Source: Flammeovirgaceae bacterium (lineage in GTDB: Bacteria > Bacteroidota > Bacteroidia > Cytophagales > Cyclobacteriaceae). From it: a stretch of DNA of 64,000 nucleotides. Location of the stretch: the NCBI GenBank assembly GCA_021298015.1, contig JAJTGY010000011.1, forward strand, positions 36,020-100,019, given 5' to 3'. Of the stretch, positions 36,059 through 44,309 are shown piece by piece. How positions within the stretch are numbered: the stretch's first letter is position 1; the number at the start of each line of letters is the position of its first letter. The notes beneath the pieces were generated by a model. The model had not been told where the DNA came from and searched no databases. It saw nothing but the letters and a program-made list of their open reading frames with translations. A program made the translations under genes and the position numbers.

Positions 36059-37621
36059 ATGTCACGCGAGAAGTTTATTGAATCGATTACCCGTTCCTAC
36101 AGCTCCTCCGGAGCCTCCATTTACTTGGGTGCCGGAATTTTCCAAGCGGAAATTGTGTCTGAGGCAAGAGTCAACCTGCCCCTTCGGATGATGAACCGTC
36201 ATGGCCTGGTTACGGGAGCCACAGGGTCGGGAAAGACGCGGACGCTTCAACTTCTGGCGGAGCAACTGTCGGCTGCCGGTGTCCCTGTTTTTATGCCCGA
36301 CATGAAGGGTGACATCAGCGGCATGGCAAAAGAAGGCGTAGCCAACGACAAAATTCAGGAACGGGCAAAAGCGTTGGGAATACCCTATCAACCATCTGGC
36401 TTTCCCGTTGAGCTTTACTCGCTTGGTGGCAAGTTGGGTGCACAAATGAGGGCTACAGTAACCGAGTTTGGGCCGGTGCTGCTGAGCAAAGTGCTGGAGC
36501 TTAACGAAGTGCAGAGCGGGGTATTGATGGTGGTGTTCAAATATGCCGATGATAAAGACCTGCCGATCGTTGACCTCAACGACCTGAAGAAAGTGCTTGC
36601 CTATCTGTCGGAAGGAGAGGGCGCCACGGAGATTAAGGATAGCTACGGGAAAATTTCACCGGCAACCTCGGGTACCATCCTTCGAAAAATGGTGGCGCTC
36701 GAGCAGCAAGGAGTAAGCCAGCTGTTTGGCGAAAAGTCGTTCGACATTGATGATTTATTTGAGAAAGTGGATGGCCGCGGGGTGATCAGCCTTCTCAACG
36801 TGTCGGACGTGCAGAGCCAACCCGCGATATTCTCAACATTCATGCTTTCCTTACTGGCAGAAATTTATCAATCGCTGCCTGAGGCCGGTGACCTGGATAA
36901 ACCGAAGTTGGTATTCTTCCTGGACGAGGCCCACTTGTTGTTCAAAGATGCCCCCAAAGCATTTCTTGATCAGATTGATCAAGTCATTCGACTCATTCGG
37001 TCCAAAGGTGTCGGGGTTTTCTTCTGTACGCAGCTGACTCAGGATGTTCCGGCCTCGGTACTTTCCCAACTGGGCAATCGCGTTCACCATGTAATTCGGG
37101 CGTTCACGCCCAATGATGTGAAGGCGCTTCAGGAAACCATCAAGACTTTCCCTAAGAGTGAGTTTTATGATATGGAGCAGCAATTCACTCAATTGGGGAC
37201 CGGCCAGGCATTTATTACCGTATTGAATGAAAAAGGAATACCCACGGAAACCGTAGTCACCCATCTGGCGCCCCCCGCCTCATTCATGGGGCCGTTAGCT
37301 CAAGCGGAGTATCAGCAGCAACTCGAGCAATCCGAACTGTATCCAAAATATAAGGACGCGGTAGACCCCGAGAGTGCATTCGAATTGCTGGACAAAAAAA
37401 TGCAGGCGGCCCGCGAGAAGCAGGAAGAAGAAGCAGCTGCGAGAAGCGATGCCAGGGAACAGACCACTACCCGAAACACCAGGCGAGAAAAAAGCACGTT
37501 CGAGCAGGTGCTGTCGTCCCCGGTAACCAAGCAGGTTGGCCGCGAGTTGGTGCGTGGGGTTTTTGGTGTCTTGTTTGGATCAGCCCCTCGCAGGAGTTCT
37601 CGCAGAAAGGGTATCTTCTGA
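36059..37621 (+). CDS. HerA-like ATPase, DUF853 family (YjgR-like)
   Basis: 520 residues. P-loop VTGATGSGKTRTLQLLAEQL near residue 52. Walker B LVFFLDEAHLLFKDAP near 285, then GVFFCTQLTQDVPASVLSQL and NRVHHVIRAFTPNDVKALQE. It starts YLGAGIFQAEIVSEARVNLP. The C-terminus has a charged region (REKQEEEAAARSDAREQ) and a basic end (PRRSSRRKGIF). The family is a cytosolic relative of the HerA/FtsK translocases; its role is not established. Its stop directly abuts that of the convergent AraC gene. Confidence 0.88.
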   Translation: MSREKFIESITRSYSSSGASIYLGAGIFQAEIVSEARVNLPLRMMNRHGLVTGATGSGKTRTLQLLAEQLSAAGVPVFMPDMKGDISGMAKEGVANDKIQERAKALGIPYQPSGFPVELYSLGGKLGAQMRATVTEFGPVLLSKVLELNEVQSGVLMVVFKYADDKDLPIVDLNDLKKVLAYLSEGEGATEIKDSYGKISPATSGTILRKMVALEQQGVSQLFGEKSFDIDDLFEKVDGRGVISLLNVSDVQSQPAIFSTFMLSLLAEIYQSLPEAGDLDKPKLVFFLDEAHLLFKDAPKAFLDQIDQVIRLIRSKGVGVFFCTQLTQDVPASVLSQLGNRVHHVIRAFTPNDVKALQETIKTFPKSEFYDMEQQFTQLGTGQAFITVLNEKGIPTETVVTHLAPPASFMGPLAQAEYQQQLEQSELYPKYKDAVDPESAFELLDKKMQAAREKQEEEAAARSDAREQTTTRNTRREKSTFEQVLSSPVTKQVGRELVRGVFGVLFGSAPRRSSRRKGIF

Positions 37622-38536
37622 CTAGCCTCTACGGCTCATCAGGTACTTCTTTGGGGTGATTCCGAATTTCTTTTTAAAGGCTGCAATGAAATGACTGGGG
37701 TTGGTGTACCCGATTTGATAGGCTACTTCGTTCACCTGGAATCTTCCGCTGTCCAGTTTCACGCGGGCAAAATCAAGTTTGTGATCCAACAAATACCCGT
37801 AAACCGTGTTGCCATATATTTCTTTGAACCCCACTTTCAATTGATACTCGTTCAAACCGGCTTGTTTGGCAAGTTCTTTCAGGGTGGGAGGGGCCTCCAA
37901 ATTACTTAAGAGAAATTCCTTGGCATGCTTGATTTTTCGCACGGTTTCCTGATCGTTCAGGAATGGGCAACTTTCGGTGTTCGGCTGTTTCGTACTGAAG
38001 TATAAACCAATGATCTCGAGTACCTTTCCTTCATAGTAAATGCGCTGCACATTGGCGCTCAATTGTTGAGAAAACAATTGGGAAAGCGTAACCAAAAGGG
38101 GTGAAGAGATTTCACGTTCATCATAAAACTTTTTGCTGCTGTTTTCCGGGTTGAGCACCGGCAGGGGGTCGTGGGTGAACAACTCGTGAAGTTTTTTCAG
38201 CGTAATGGCCAGTGAGACCAGCCGGCCACCGGGCGGCACAATCAACTCAAAAGGCAGGGTAGCATCCGGGTTGTAGAAGAAATACGTTTTTTGGCGCTGC
38301 AACTCCCGGGAGTAGTGCGGCCCAAAGGCAAAAACCACGGGCCCTTCCAGACAGAAGTAAAAGTGAATGATTCCCTGCTGAACGGAATCCGCCAGCCGGG
38401 CCGACTGGTCTTCCACATTGGCCAAAATCGATAATGACAAAGCCTCTTCCTGCAGTAACACCGACCAATTCCCGATTTGGCTATTTTCAACTCGATCACT
38501 TGCCCTTAACAAGTCCGTCTTCATACTAAATGACAT
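37622..38536 (-). CDS. AraC family transcriptional regulator next to the heme receptor
   Basis: 304 residues from 38536; ATG 38524 (MKTDLLRASD) is an alternative that would leave the palindrome at 38530-38543 outside the gene. The C-terminal double HTH is clear: TLKELAKQAGLNEYQLKVGF and VNEVAYQIGYTNPSHFIAAF then KKKFGITPKKYL. The long N-terminal sensor region resembles PchR-type regulators of siderophore or heme receptors. It is divergent from the TonB receptor, so it probably controls it in response to the transported ligand or iron. Confidence 0.88.
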   Translation of the reverse strand: MSFSMKTDLLRASDRVENSQIGNWSVLLQEEALSLSILANVEDQSARLADSVQQGIIHFYFCLEGPVVFAFGPHYSRELQRQKTYFFYNPDATLPFELIVPPGGRLVSLAITLKKLHELFTHDPLPVLNPENSSKKFYDEREISSPLLVTLSQLFSQQLSANVQRIYYEGKVLEIIGLYFSTKQPNTESCPFLNDQETVRKIKHAKEFLLSNLEAPPTLKELAKQAGLNEYQLKVGFKEIYGNTVYGYLLDHKLDFARVKLDSGRFQVNEVAYQIGYTNPSHFIAAFKKKFGITPKKYLMSRRG

Positions 38537-38543
38537 TTGTCAT
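38530..38543. promoter_or_regulatory. Palindrome ATGACA-TT-TGTCAT at the AraC start
   Basis: A perfect 6-2-6 inverted repeat. It overlaps the first possible ATG of the AraC gene (38534-38536) and lies in the gap divergent to the TonB receptor. Candidate autoregulatory operator. Confidence 0.4.
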
Positions 38544-38682
38544 GTTTATTTGGTTTAAAATAACGCAATATTCATTCAAAAATACCTCTGAATAACAACA
38601 AAGTGGGCATCTGGTTCTCTTTGGGAAATTTTATACTGATTTAGGTATTTATTGGATTTTCATTGAGGCACTTTTGCGACCG

Positions 38683-40839
38683 ATGCGCGTTGTACCCCTG
38701 CTCATTTGCCTTCACCTGGCCCTGTCGGGTTATGCCCAGGTGGGTGTAGACACGCTCGCCAACCGGAATCTGGAGGAAGTAGTGGTGACCGCCACGCGCA
38801 CCGAGCGAGAGTTGGGCGCTTTGCCGATGCCGGTGACGCTGGTGGGCAGAGCCCAGATCAAGTCTATCGGCTCCGTCAGGCTTCAGGATGTGCTCACCGA
38901 ACAGACCGGTCTGCTGGTGGTGCCGCAGGTGAACGGGCAAGGCAGCGGGTTACAGTTGCAGGGGTTCAATCCGGACTACACCCTGATCTTGCTCGATGGA
39001 GAACCGATTATCGGAAGGTACACCGGTTCATTGGAGTTGTCGCGCATCGCGGTGGGTAACATTCGCCAGATTGAAATCGTGAAGGGGCCATCTTCCAGCT
39101 TATACGGTTCCGATGCGTTGGCTGGTGTGGTCAACATCATTACCGAACGGCCCCAGCCCGGTTTTAAGATGGGGTTGAGTGCACGATATGGCGCAAATGA
39201 AACCAGCGATCTCAATGGAGAGGTCGGATTCTCCAACAAAAAATTCTCGGCTTATTTGTTTGCGAACCGCTTTGGCACGGCCGGGTACGATCTTTCTCCC
39301 GAGAATTTTGGAAATACGGTGTCTCCCTTTCGCAACAACACGTTTCATTCAAAATTTGCGTATCGCATCACGCCCCGGACCGAGTTTGCCGTTTCAGCTC
39401 GCTTTTTTGATGAACGCCAGGACCTTAACTTCGAAGTGGCATCGAATGGCGAACAGATACGCACCTCCGGAAGTGGATTTGCCCGCGATTGGAATCTCAA
39501 TCCAACACTGTCTCATCGGTTTTCTGATCGGCTAAAAGTAACGGGTCGATTTTATTCAACTCGCTACGCTACCGAAAGCTTCCTGAATTCCGAACGCGAT
39601 GGCAGTCGCTACTATTCGGACAGCTTTCAACAGTCTTTTGTACGGCCTGAGGCGGTGGGCGAATATTTTCTAACCCCGGATCAGGCCATTACGGTTGGGG
39701 GCGGTTATGTTTTTGAAACCGTTGCCACTACGCGCTATGGTGATCAGGGAAACCGTGAACAGGGTACCACTTACGGTTTTTTCCAACATGAATGGACGCC
39801 AACTCCGAAGTGGTCAGTCATTACGGGTGGTCGCTACGATCATAACACGATTTATGGTGGCCAGTTTAGCCCAAAATTGTCTGCGCGGTACGACATAAAG
39901 CCAACCTGGTCGGTGAAACTGTCAGGCGGTGTCGGATTTAAAGCACCAGATTTTCGTCAACTTTATTTCAACTTCTTCAATACCGCTGGTGGCGGGTACA
40001 GTGTGCTGGGTACTGAAGTTGCCAACGTACGCCTGAATGAACTGGCTACGGCCAACCTTATTCAGAGTTGGGCTTTTGATCCCTCCTTGCTGGGCAAATT
40101 GAAGGCGGAGCAGTCCTGGTCAGTCAATCTGGGTTCGTCATTTCGTCTGAATGATAAACTACAGGGCGATGCTAACCTGTTTTATAACTCGATTGACAAT
40201 CTGATCGAGAGTCAGGTGGTGGCCACAACCACGGCCAACCAGAATATCTATAGCTACCGCAATATCAATCGGGCATTTACAACAGGACTCGAGCTTAATG
40301 GAAGTTACAACCTGACTAGCCGTTGGCAGGTGTCGGCCGGTTATCAGTTGCTGTACGCCATGGACAAAGACGTCCTGGGGTCTATCAGGCGAGGCGAGGT
40401 TTTTTGGCGAGACCCCGAGACACTCGCCTCGCAACGTTTGAGTACATCAGAGTATTTTGGTTTATACAATCGTTCGCGTCACATGGGTAATGTCAAGGTG
40501 TTCTTTCGGCTGCCCGAACGCGGATGGGAAGCCAATGTGCGCGTGATTTACCGGGGCAAGTTTGGTGTGGGTGATGTAATTGGCAATGTGCAGGGTGAAG
40601 TAATACCTCCATCCAACAGGCCGGGTAACAACGTGTTGGATGTGCACGATGATTTCGTGGCAGGCTACGCATTGGTTAACGTGGCAGTTGCTAAAACCAT
40701 CATGAACTGCTTTCGCATACAGGGTGGAGTGGACAATGTTTTCGACTACACCGAACCCGTTTTTATTCCCAACGTACCCGGGCGATTGTGGTACGCCAGT
40801 CTTTCGTATACCTTTTCTAAATCTGAAAAGTCAAACTAG
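38683..40839 (+). CDS. TonB-dependent outer-membrane receptor, probable heme receptor (HmuR-like)
   Basis: 718 residues from ATG 38683. The TTG at 38674 overlaps a -7-like CACTTTTG (38669-38676). Signal peptide MRVVPLLICLHLALSGYAQ. TonB box region LEEVVVTATRTERELGAL. The plug domain has VRLQDVLTEQTGLLVVPQV and QIEIVKGPSSSLYGSDALAG then VVNIIT. In the barrel, GVGFKAPDFRQLYFNF resembles the FRAP box of heme receptors. The C-terminus ends in strand LWYASLSYTF. It imports a ligand, probably heme, across the outer membrane. A HmuY-like gene follows 8 nt later. Confidence 0.88.
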   Translation: MRVVPLLICLHLALSGYAQVGVDTLANRNLEEVVVTATRTERELGALPMPVTLVGRAQIKSIGSVRLQDVLTEQTGLLVVPQVNGQGSGLQLQGFNPDYTLILLDGEPIIGRYTGSLELSRIAVGNIRQIEIVKGPSSSLYGSDALAGVVNIITERPQPGFKMGLSARYGANETSDLNGEVGFSNKKFSAYLFANRFGTAGYDLSPENFGNTVSPFRNNTFHSKFAYRITPRTEFAVSARFFDERQDLNFEVASNGEQIRTSGSGFARDWNLNPTLSHRFSDRLKVTGRFYSTRYATESFLNSERDGSRYYSDSFQQSFVRPEAVGEYFLTPDQAITVGGGYVFETVATTRYGDQGNREQGTTYGFFQHEWTPTPKWSVITGGRYDHNTIYGGQFSPKLSARYDIKPTWSVKLSGGVGFKAPDFRQLYFNFFNTAGGGYSVLGTEVANVRLNELATANLIQSWAFDPSLLGKLKAEQSWSVNLGSSFRLNDKLQGDANLFYNSIDNLIESQVVATTTANQNIYSYRNINRAFTTGLELNGSYNLTSRWQVSAGYQLLYAMDKDVLGSIRRGEVFWRDPETLASQRLSTSEYFGLYNRSRHMGNVKVFFRLPERGWEANVRVIYRGKFGVGDVIGNVQGEVIPPSNRPGNNVLDVHDDFVAGYALVNVAVAKTIMNCFRIQGGVDNVFDYTEPVFIPNVPGRLWYASLSYTFSKSEKSN

Positions 40840-40847
40840 ATCTACAT

Positions 40848-41516
40848 ATGAATAAATCTGTTTTCGCACAGTGTGTCCTTGTTTTAGCGATGGGTATGTG
40901 GGGATGTCAGCAATCCGAGGAACAACCGGAGGTTATAGCTCAAACCATCACCAATCTCAATGCCGACTATGCACCACTGGTGTTTAATCAGGGAGGACCA
41001 CCTACCCGGCCGGCTGAGACCAAAAAATATACGCTCTTCAATTTTCGGACTGGTCAAATTATCCCAAATGCCGACAGTGCGTCTGGTTCATGGGATATCG
41101 GCTTCCGCGCCACATCTATCATTTTTAACAGTGGTACCAGCGGACCCGGCACTGCTGCTGCACAAGTAGTGGTGGGCACGTTCGATGAAATTCGCGAGGC
41201 GCCTGAGTCAGGTTTTATTCAGGATAACAAAAATGCAGTACCGTCTGTATTTGCGGTGCTGAGCAGCCCGCTTATAACGGGCAGCACCGCAACTAACCAC
41301 TGGTGGCAAAATACGGGTGCGGCAACGTCCACCATCGTTTCTCCAATTGCAGGACGCGTTATTGTGGTTCGCACGGCCGATGGCAAATATGTGAAGATGG
41401 AGATACTCAGCTACTATGAGAATGCTCCGGCATCGCCCAATAATATGGTGGATAAGGACCGTTTTTATACGTTCCGTTACGTGTACCAGCCGGCTGAGAG
41501 CCGGTCATTCGAATAA
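40848..41516 (+). CDS. HmuY-like heme-binding lipoprotein
   Basis: 222 residues. Lipobox MGMWGC (Cys20). HmuY-family features: YTLFNFRTGQIIPNADSASG then SWDIGFRATSIIFNSGTSGP, and the end YVKMEILSYYENAP then RFYTFRYVYQ. HmuY proteins are surface hemophore lipoproteins that bind heme and pass it to the HmuR receptor. The axial ligands vary between species and I cannot assign them here. It is co-transcribed with the receptor (8-nt gap), which supports heme as the ligand. Confidence 0.85.
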   Translation: MNKSVFAQCVLVLAMGMWGCQQSEEQPEVIAQTITNLNADYAPLVFNQGGPPTRPAETKKYTLFNFRTGQIIPNADSASGSWDIGFRATSIIFNSGTSGPGTAAAQVVVGTFDEIREAPESGFIQDNKNAVPSVFAVLSSPLITGSTATNHWWQNTGAATSTIVSPIAGRVIVVRTADGKYVKMEILSYYENAPASPNNMVDKDRFYTFRYVYQPAESRSFE

Positions 41517-41583
41517 CACCGGATAGTTTTCCAAACGAAAAGGCAGATCGAAGGATGCTTTTTTTATGTAGTTAGGGTAGGTT

Positions 41584-41787
41584 TCACGCTGTCATTTTCA
41601 ACAACCGAAACGGAAAGAGCACGATACCGCGGATTACTTGAAATGTCAGGTCAAGGGAGAAACCGACTATGCGAAAAGGAATGGTAATAAGCCAAACCAG
41701 GGGTAACAGAAAAATGAAGAGCAGAGCCAGCGGCCAGCAAACAACCAGCAAGAAGAACCACAGAAGGAGGCCGAAAAATACGCGCAT
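41584..41787 (-). CDS. Small two-helix membrane protein, 67 residues
   Basis: It starts MRVFFGLLLWFFLLVVCWPL, followed by ALLFIFLLPLVWLITIPFRI and a third hydrophobic stretch ending FPFRLLKMTA. Very hydrophobic, with no family recognised. A longer frame to 41925 is rejected, because it runs through the hairpin at 41871-41899 and overlaps the heme monooxygenase gene. It is downstream of that gene on the same strand. Confidence 0.5.
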   Translation of the reverse strand: MRVFFGLLLWFFLLVVCWPLALLFIFLLPLVWLITIPFRIVGFSLDLTFQVIRGIVLFPFRLLKMTA

Positions 41788-41870
41788 GTTTGTGTTTTCC
41801 TTTTCCCAGGCAATTTTGCGGCCAACCGATTGGGAGTGGCTGGGGAGCGCAAAATCAAATGAACACGTAA

Positions 41871-41899
41871 AGCCGGGTATCATTTCTGAACACCCGGCT
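41871..41899 (-). terminator. Hairpin downstream of the heme monooxygenase gene
   Basis: The arms AGCCGGGT (41871-41878) and ACCCGGCT (41892-41899) pair perfectly with a 13-nt loop. On the minus strand only TTT follows closely, so it is a weak intrinsic terminator at best. Confidence 0.35.
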
Positions 41900-41914
41900 G
41901 TACGCCACTGAACA

Positions 41915-42241
41915 TTACTTCGCAATCACCTCGTACGTTTTGAACGAGGAACTCATCGGGGGTTTTTCGCCACGTTCACGTGCTTGCCGGATATCTTCAA
42001 AGCCACGCTTATGACCCTCAATGAATTCGGGCGAATTCGTCCATTTTTTAAATGCCTCTTCCGATTCCCAATGGCTCACAATGAGGTACTCGCCATCCTG
42101 GTTGGGCTTCAATACCTGCATGTCAACAAAACCGGGCATCCGGTCTATGGCGTGGGCCCGGGTGGCAAATAACTGCTCGAAACGTTCGCGGTAGTGCGTT
42201 TCACAAGCGATGTAGTTGATGGCTACAAAATTCTTATCCAT
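41915..42241 (-). CDS. IsdG-type heme-degrading monooxygenase
   Basis: 108 residues from ATG 42241. ABM fold. The segment SHWESEEAFKKWTNSPEFIE then GHKR lines up with IsdG/HmoA: the Trp in KKW and the His in EGHK match the catalytic Trp and His, and INYI near the N-terminus may hold the Asn. Expected reaction: oxidative opening of heme to release iron. With the receptor and HmuY-like genes nearby it completes a heme import and iron release pathway. FUR-like palindromes sit 6-20 nt upstream of its ATG. Confidence 0.85.
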   Translation of the reverse strand: MDKNFVAINYIACETHYRERFEQLFATRAHAIDRMPGFVDMQVLKPNQDGEYLIVSHWESEEAFKKWTNSPEFIEGHKRGFEDIRQARERGEKPPMSSSFKTYEVIAK

Positions 42242-42323
42242 GTTATTTAGAATTATTCTTAATAGCGCGAAGATGCAACACAGATGCTTATTGAGCAAAT
42301 TATTTGGAATAATTCTAAATAAC
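42242..42323. promoter_or_regulatory. Pair of FUR-superfamily-like operators in a 17-nt inverted repeat
   Basis: TTAGAATTATTCTTA (42247-42261) and TTGGAATAATTCTAA (42304-42318) are 7-1-7 palindromes with one mismatch each, close to the TTATAATnATTATAA form of Per/Fur boxes. They are embedded in a perfect 17-nt inverted repeat (42242-42258 and 42307-42323). Site one adjoins the heme monooxygenase ATG. Site two is 57 nt before the acyltransferase gene. Confidence 0.6.
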
Positions 42324-42374
42324 CAAAAAATTGAAAGATCCTGATTATCAGATAAATTTGATTTTTGCCTGCCT

Positions 42375-43478
42375 ATGGAGAAACGTTACCTCTCGGTGGA
42401 TCTGCTTCGCGGTCTTACCGTAGCCCTCATGATTATTGTGAATTCGCTGGGTAGCTACGAGTTGGCCTGGTCGCCCCTTTTGCATGCCGAATGGCACGGG
42501 TTTACCCTCACCGACCTGATCTTTCCTACCTTCTTGTTTGTGGTTGGCAATTCGATTGCGTTGAGTTTGCCGCGCTATTCCCATGAGGGTGCCCGGGCTG
42601 TACTGTGGAAGATTGGCAAGCGGACCTTCTTGATTTTTCTCATCGGATTTTTGTTGGGCTGGTTCCCTTTCTTCAACTATGTGGACGGAGTGTTGACCTT
42701 CAAATCATGGGAGACGGTCAGGATCTTTGGCGTCTTGCAGCGCATTGCGTTGGCCTATGGAATGGGTGCTTTGTTGGTTTATTTTTTTTCGACCCGCGCG
42801 CTCATCTGGACTTCGGTCGGGTTGCTGGTGGGTTATTGGTTTTTGCTACTTGGCTTTGGCGACCTCACGCTCGAGGGCAATGCCGTGTTGAAGTTGGATC
42901 TGTGGCTCCTCGGAGCAAACCATTTGTACAAAGGCGAGGGAATTCCATTTGATCCCGAAGGGTTGTTAAGCACGTTGCCGGCAGTAGTTAATGTGCTCAT
43001 CGGCTATGGGGCGTTGGTTTGGTTCCGAAGGCAGGCCAACGCCAGTGAAGGAATAGCCAGACTTTTTGTAGCGGCAGCTGCTCTCTTGATGCTGGCTTTT
43101 TGGTGGGATCTTTTTTTTCCGTTCAACAAGAAAATCTGGAGCAGCAGCTATGTACTGCTCACTTGCGGCATTGATCTTGCGGTGCTGGCAACACTGATTT
43201 ATGTAGTTGATCTGCGCCATTGGACAAGGTGGACCTACTTCTTTGAGGTGTTCGGGAAAAACACCTTGTTCATCTACGTACTTTCGGGTGTGGTGGTTGA
43301 TTTGCTGTTCTTGTTTCGTATCGAGGGTCAATCCGCTTACGGATGGATTTTTCACCAGCTGATCGAACCGTGGGCGGGCACCTATCACGGCTCGGGCGTG
43401 CAGGGCCTGTGGATAATGCTGTCGTGCTGGGCTGTGGGCTATGTGTTGGACAAGCAAAAGATCTATATTCGAGTTTAG
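42375..43478 (+). CDS. HGSNAT/NagX-like membrane acyltransferase (DUF5009 type)
   Basis: 367 residues with about ten membrane helices. The start YLSVDLLRGLTVALMIIVNS is typical, with HAEWHGFTLTDLIFPTFLFV carrying the family His and Asp, GVLQRIALAYGMGALLVYF, and FEVFGKNTLFIYVLSGVVVD. Relatives move acetyl groups across the membrane onto glucosamine-type sugars. The natural acceptor here is unknown. It is divergent from the heme monooxygenase and overlaps the next convergent gene by 4 nt. Confidence 0.85.
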   Translation: MEKRYLSVDLLRGLTVALMIIVNSLGSYELAWSPLLHAEWHGFTLTDLIFPTFLFVVGNSIALSLPRYSHEGARAVLWKIGKRTFLIFLIGFLLGWFPFFNYVDGVLTFKSWETVRIFGVLQRIALAYGMGALLVYFFSTRALIWTSVGLLVGYWFLLLGFGDLTLEGNAVLKLDLWLLGANHLYKGEGIPFDPEGLLSTLPAVVNVLIGYGALVWFRRQANASEGIARLFVAAAALLMLAFWWDLFFPFNKKIWSSSYVLLTCGIDLAVLATLIYVVDLRHWTRWTYFFEVFGKNTLFIYVLSGVVVDLLFLFRIEGQSAYGWIFHQLIEPWAGTYHGSGVQGLWIMLSCWAVGYVLDKQKIYIRV

Positions 43479-44248
43479 TGGGCATTCATAAAATCCCATC
43501 CGTACCAGTTTACTTCGATTACCAGGCCGTCTTGTAGTTTTCGATTGGGAAATGCCAATAGAGCCCCGACAAAGATCTGTATCCGGTTGCTCAGGTTGTA
43601 CCCGCCCCCCAAAACCGTCTGTGACTTTTTGTGTGTGCCGGAGATAAAATCACCCATCAACAGCCAACGCTTGTTGATCCGATACTCGTAACCCAGCATG
43701 TATCCGGGCCTTAATTCCGGTGGTCCGCCCACAAAAACATCGTTGGCCAGATAAGGGCCGCCCAAGAGGTAACCCCGTTTAGCTTTCCACTTCACCAACG
43801 CGTAATTCATAAACGCAAGCCGCTTGGTTTCCACGTTACTGCTGATGTTGGCACCCAATTGCGTACCTACATTCAATTGCCATCGTTGTCCGAGGCTGAA
43901 TTGCTTTTGGGCAGTTGCCATTAACAAGGGGTAAAGGGGTTTTCGGTTGCTTTCATCGTTGTAGGAAATCCAGCGGCCGTCACCCAACTGCACCGGCAGA
44001 TCTACAAAATTGATTCCGACATCCCAGTGTTTGCCCAATCCGTAGACCAGGTGGGATTTGGTTTCCAGTTGATTGACCGCATAAAAATTGAGCTGGTGCT
44101 GGTAGAAAAACTTTTTTTCAGGTGTGATGTCGCCTGAGGGAATGTTAAACAGATTCTGCTGCGCGTAAACGGATACCGCAGGGCATAGCCCGGTGGCAAG
44201 CAAGAGCAACCGGGGCATCTTTTTGAAAATGTATTGAAAAGGAGTCAT
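43475..44248 (-). CDS. Predicted outer-membrane beta-barrel protein, unknown function
   Basis: 257 residues. Signal peptide PRLLLLATGLCPAVSVYAQ. The body shows alternating strands and glycines (LVYGLGKHWDVGINFVDLP, VLGGGYNLSNRIQIFVGALL) and ends NWYGWDFMNAH. RWLLMGDFISGTHKKSQTVL is reminiscent of small barrels in alginate-export or MetA-like groups, but no family is assigned. Its stop overlaps the acyltransferase stop from the other strand. Confidence 0.65.
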   Translation of the reverse strand: MTPFQYIFKKMPRLLLLATGLCPAVSVYAQQNLFNIPSGDITPEKKFFYQHQLNFYAVNQLETKSHLVYGLGKHWDVGINFVDLPVQLGDGRWISYNDESNRKPLYPLLMATAQKQFSLGQRWQLNVGTQLGANISSNVETKRLAFMNYALVKWKAKRGYLLGGPYLANDVFVGGPPELRPGYMLGYEYRINKRWLLMGDFISGTHKKSQTVLGGGYNLSNRIQIFVGALLAFPNRKLQDGLVIEVNWYGWDFMNAH

Positions 44249-44309
44249 GATAGTAGAATAAACAGCGGAGTGCTGTGTACTGCAGAGCTCACGAAGTGAC
44301 GGCAGAGGA

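Noticed and set aside
41788..41925. N-terminal extension of the 67-residue membrane protein
   Set aside because: It would run through the hairpin at 41871-41899 and overlap the heme monooxygenase stop.
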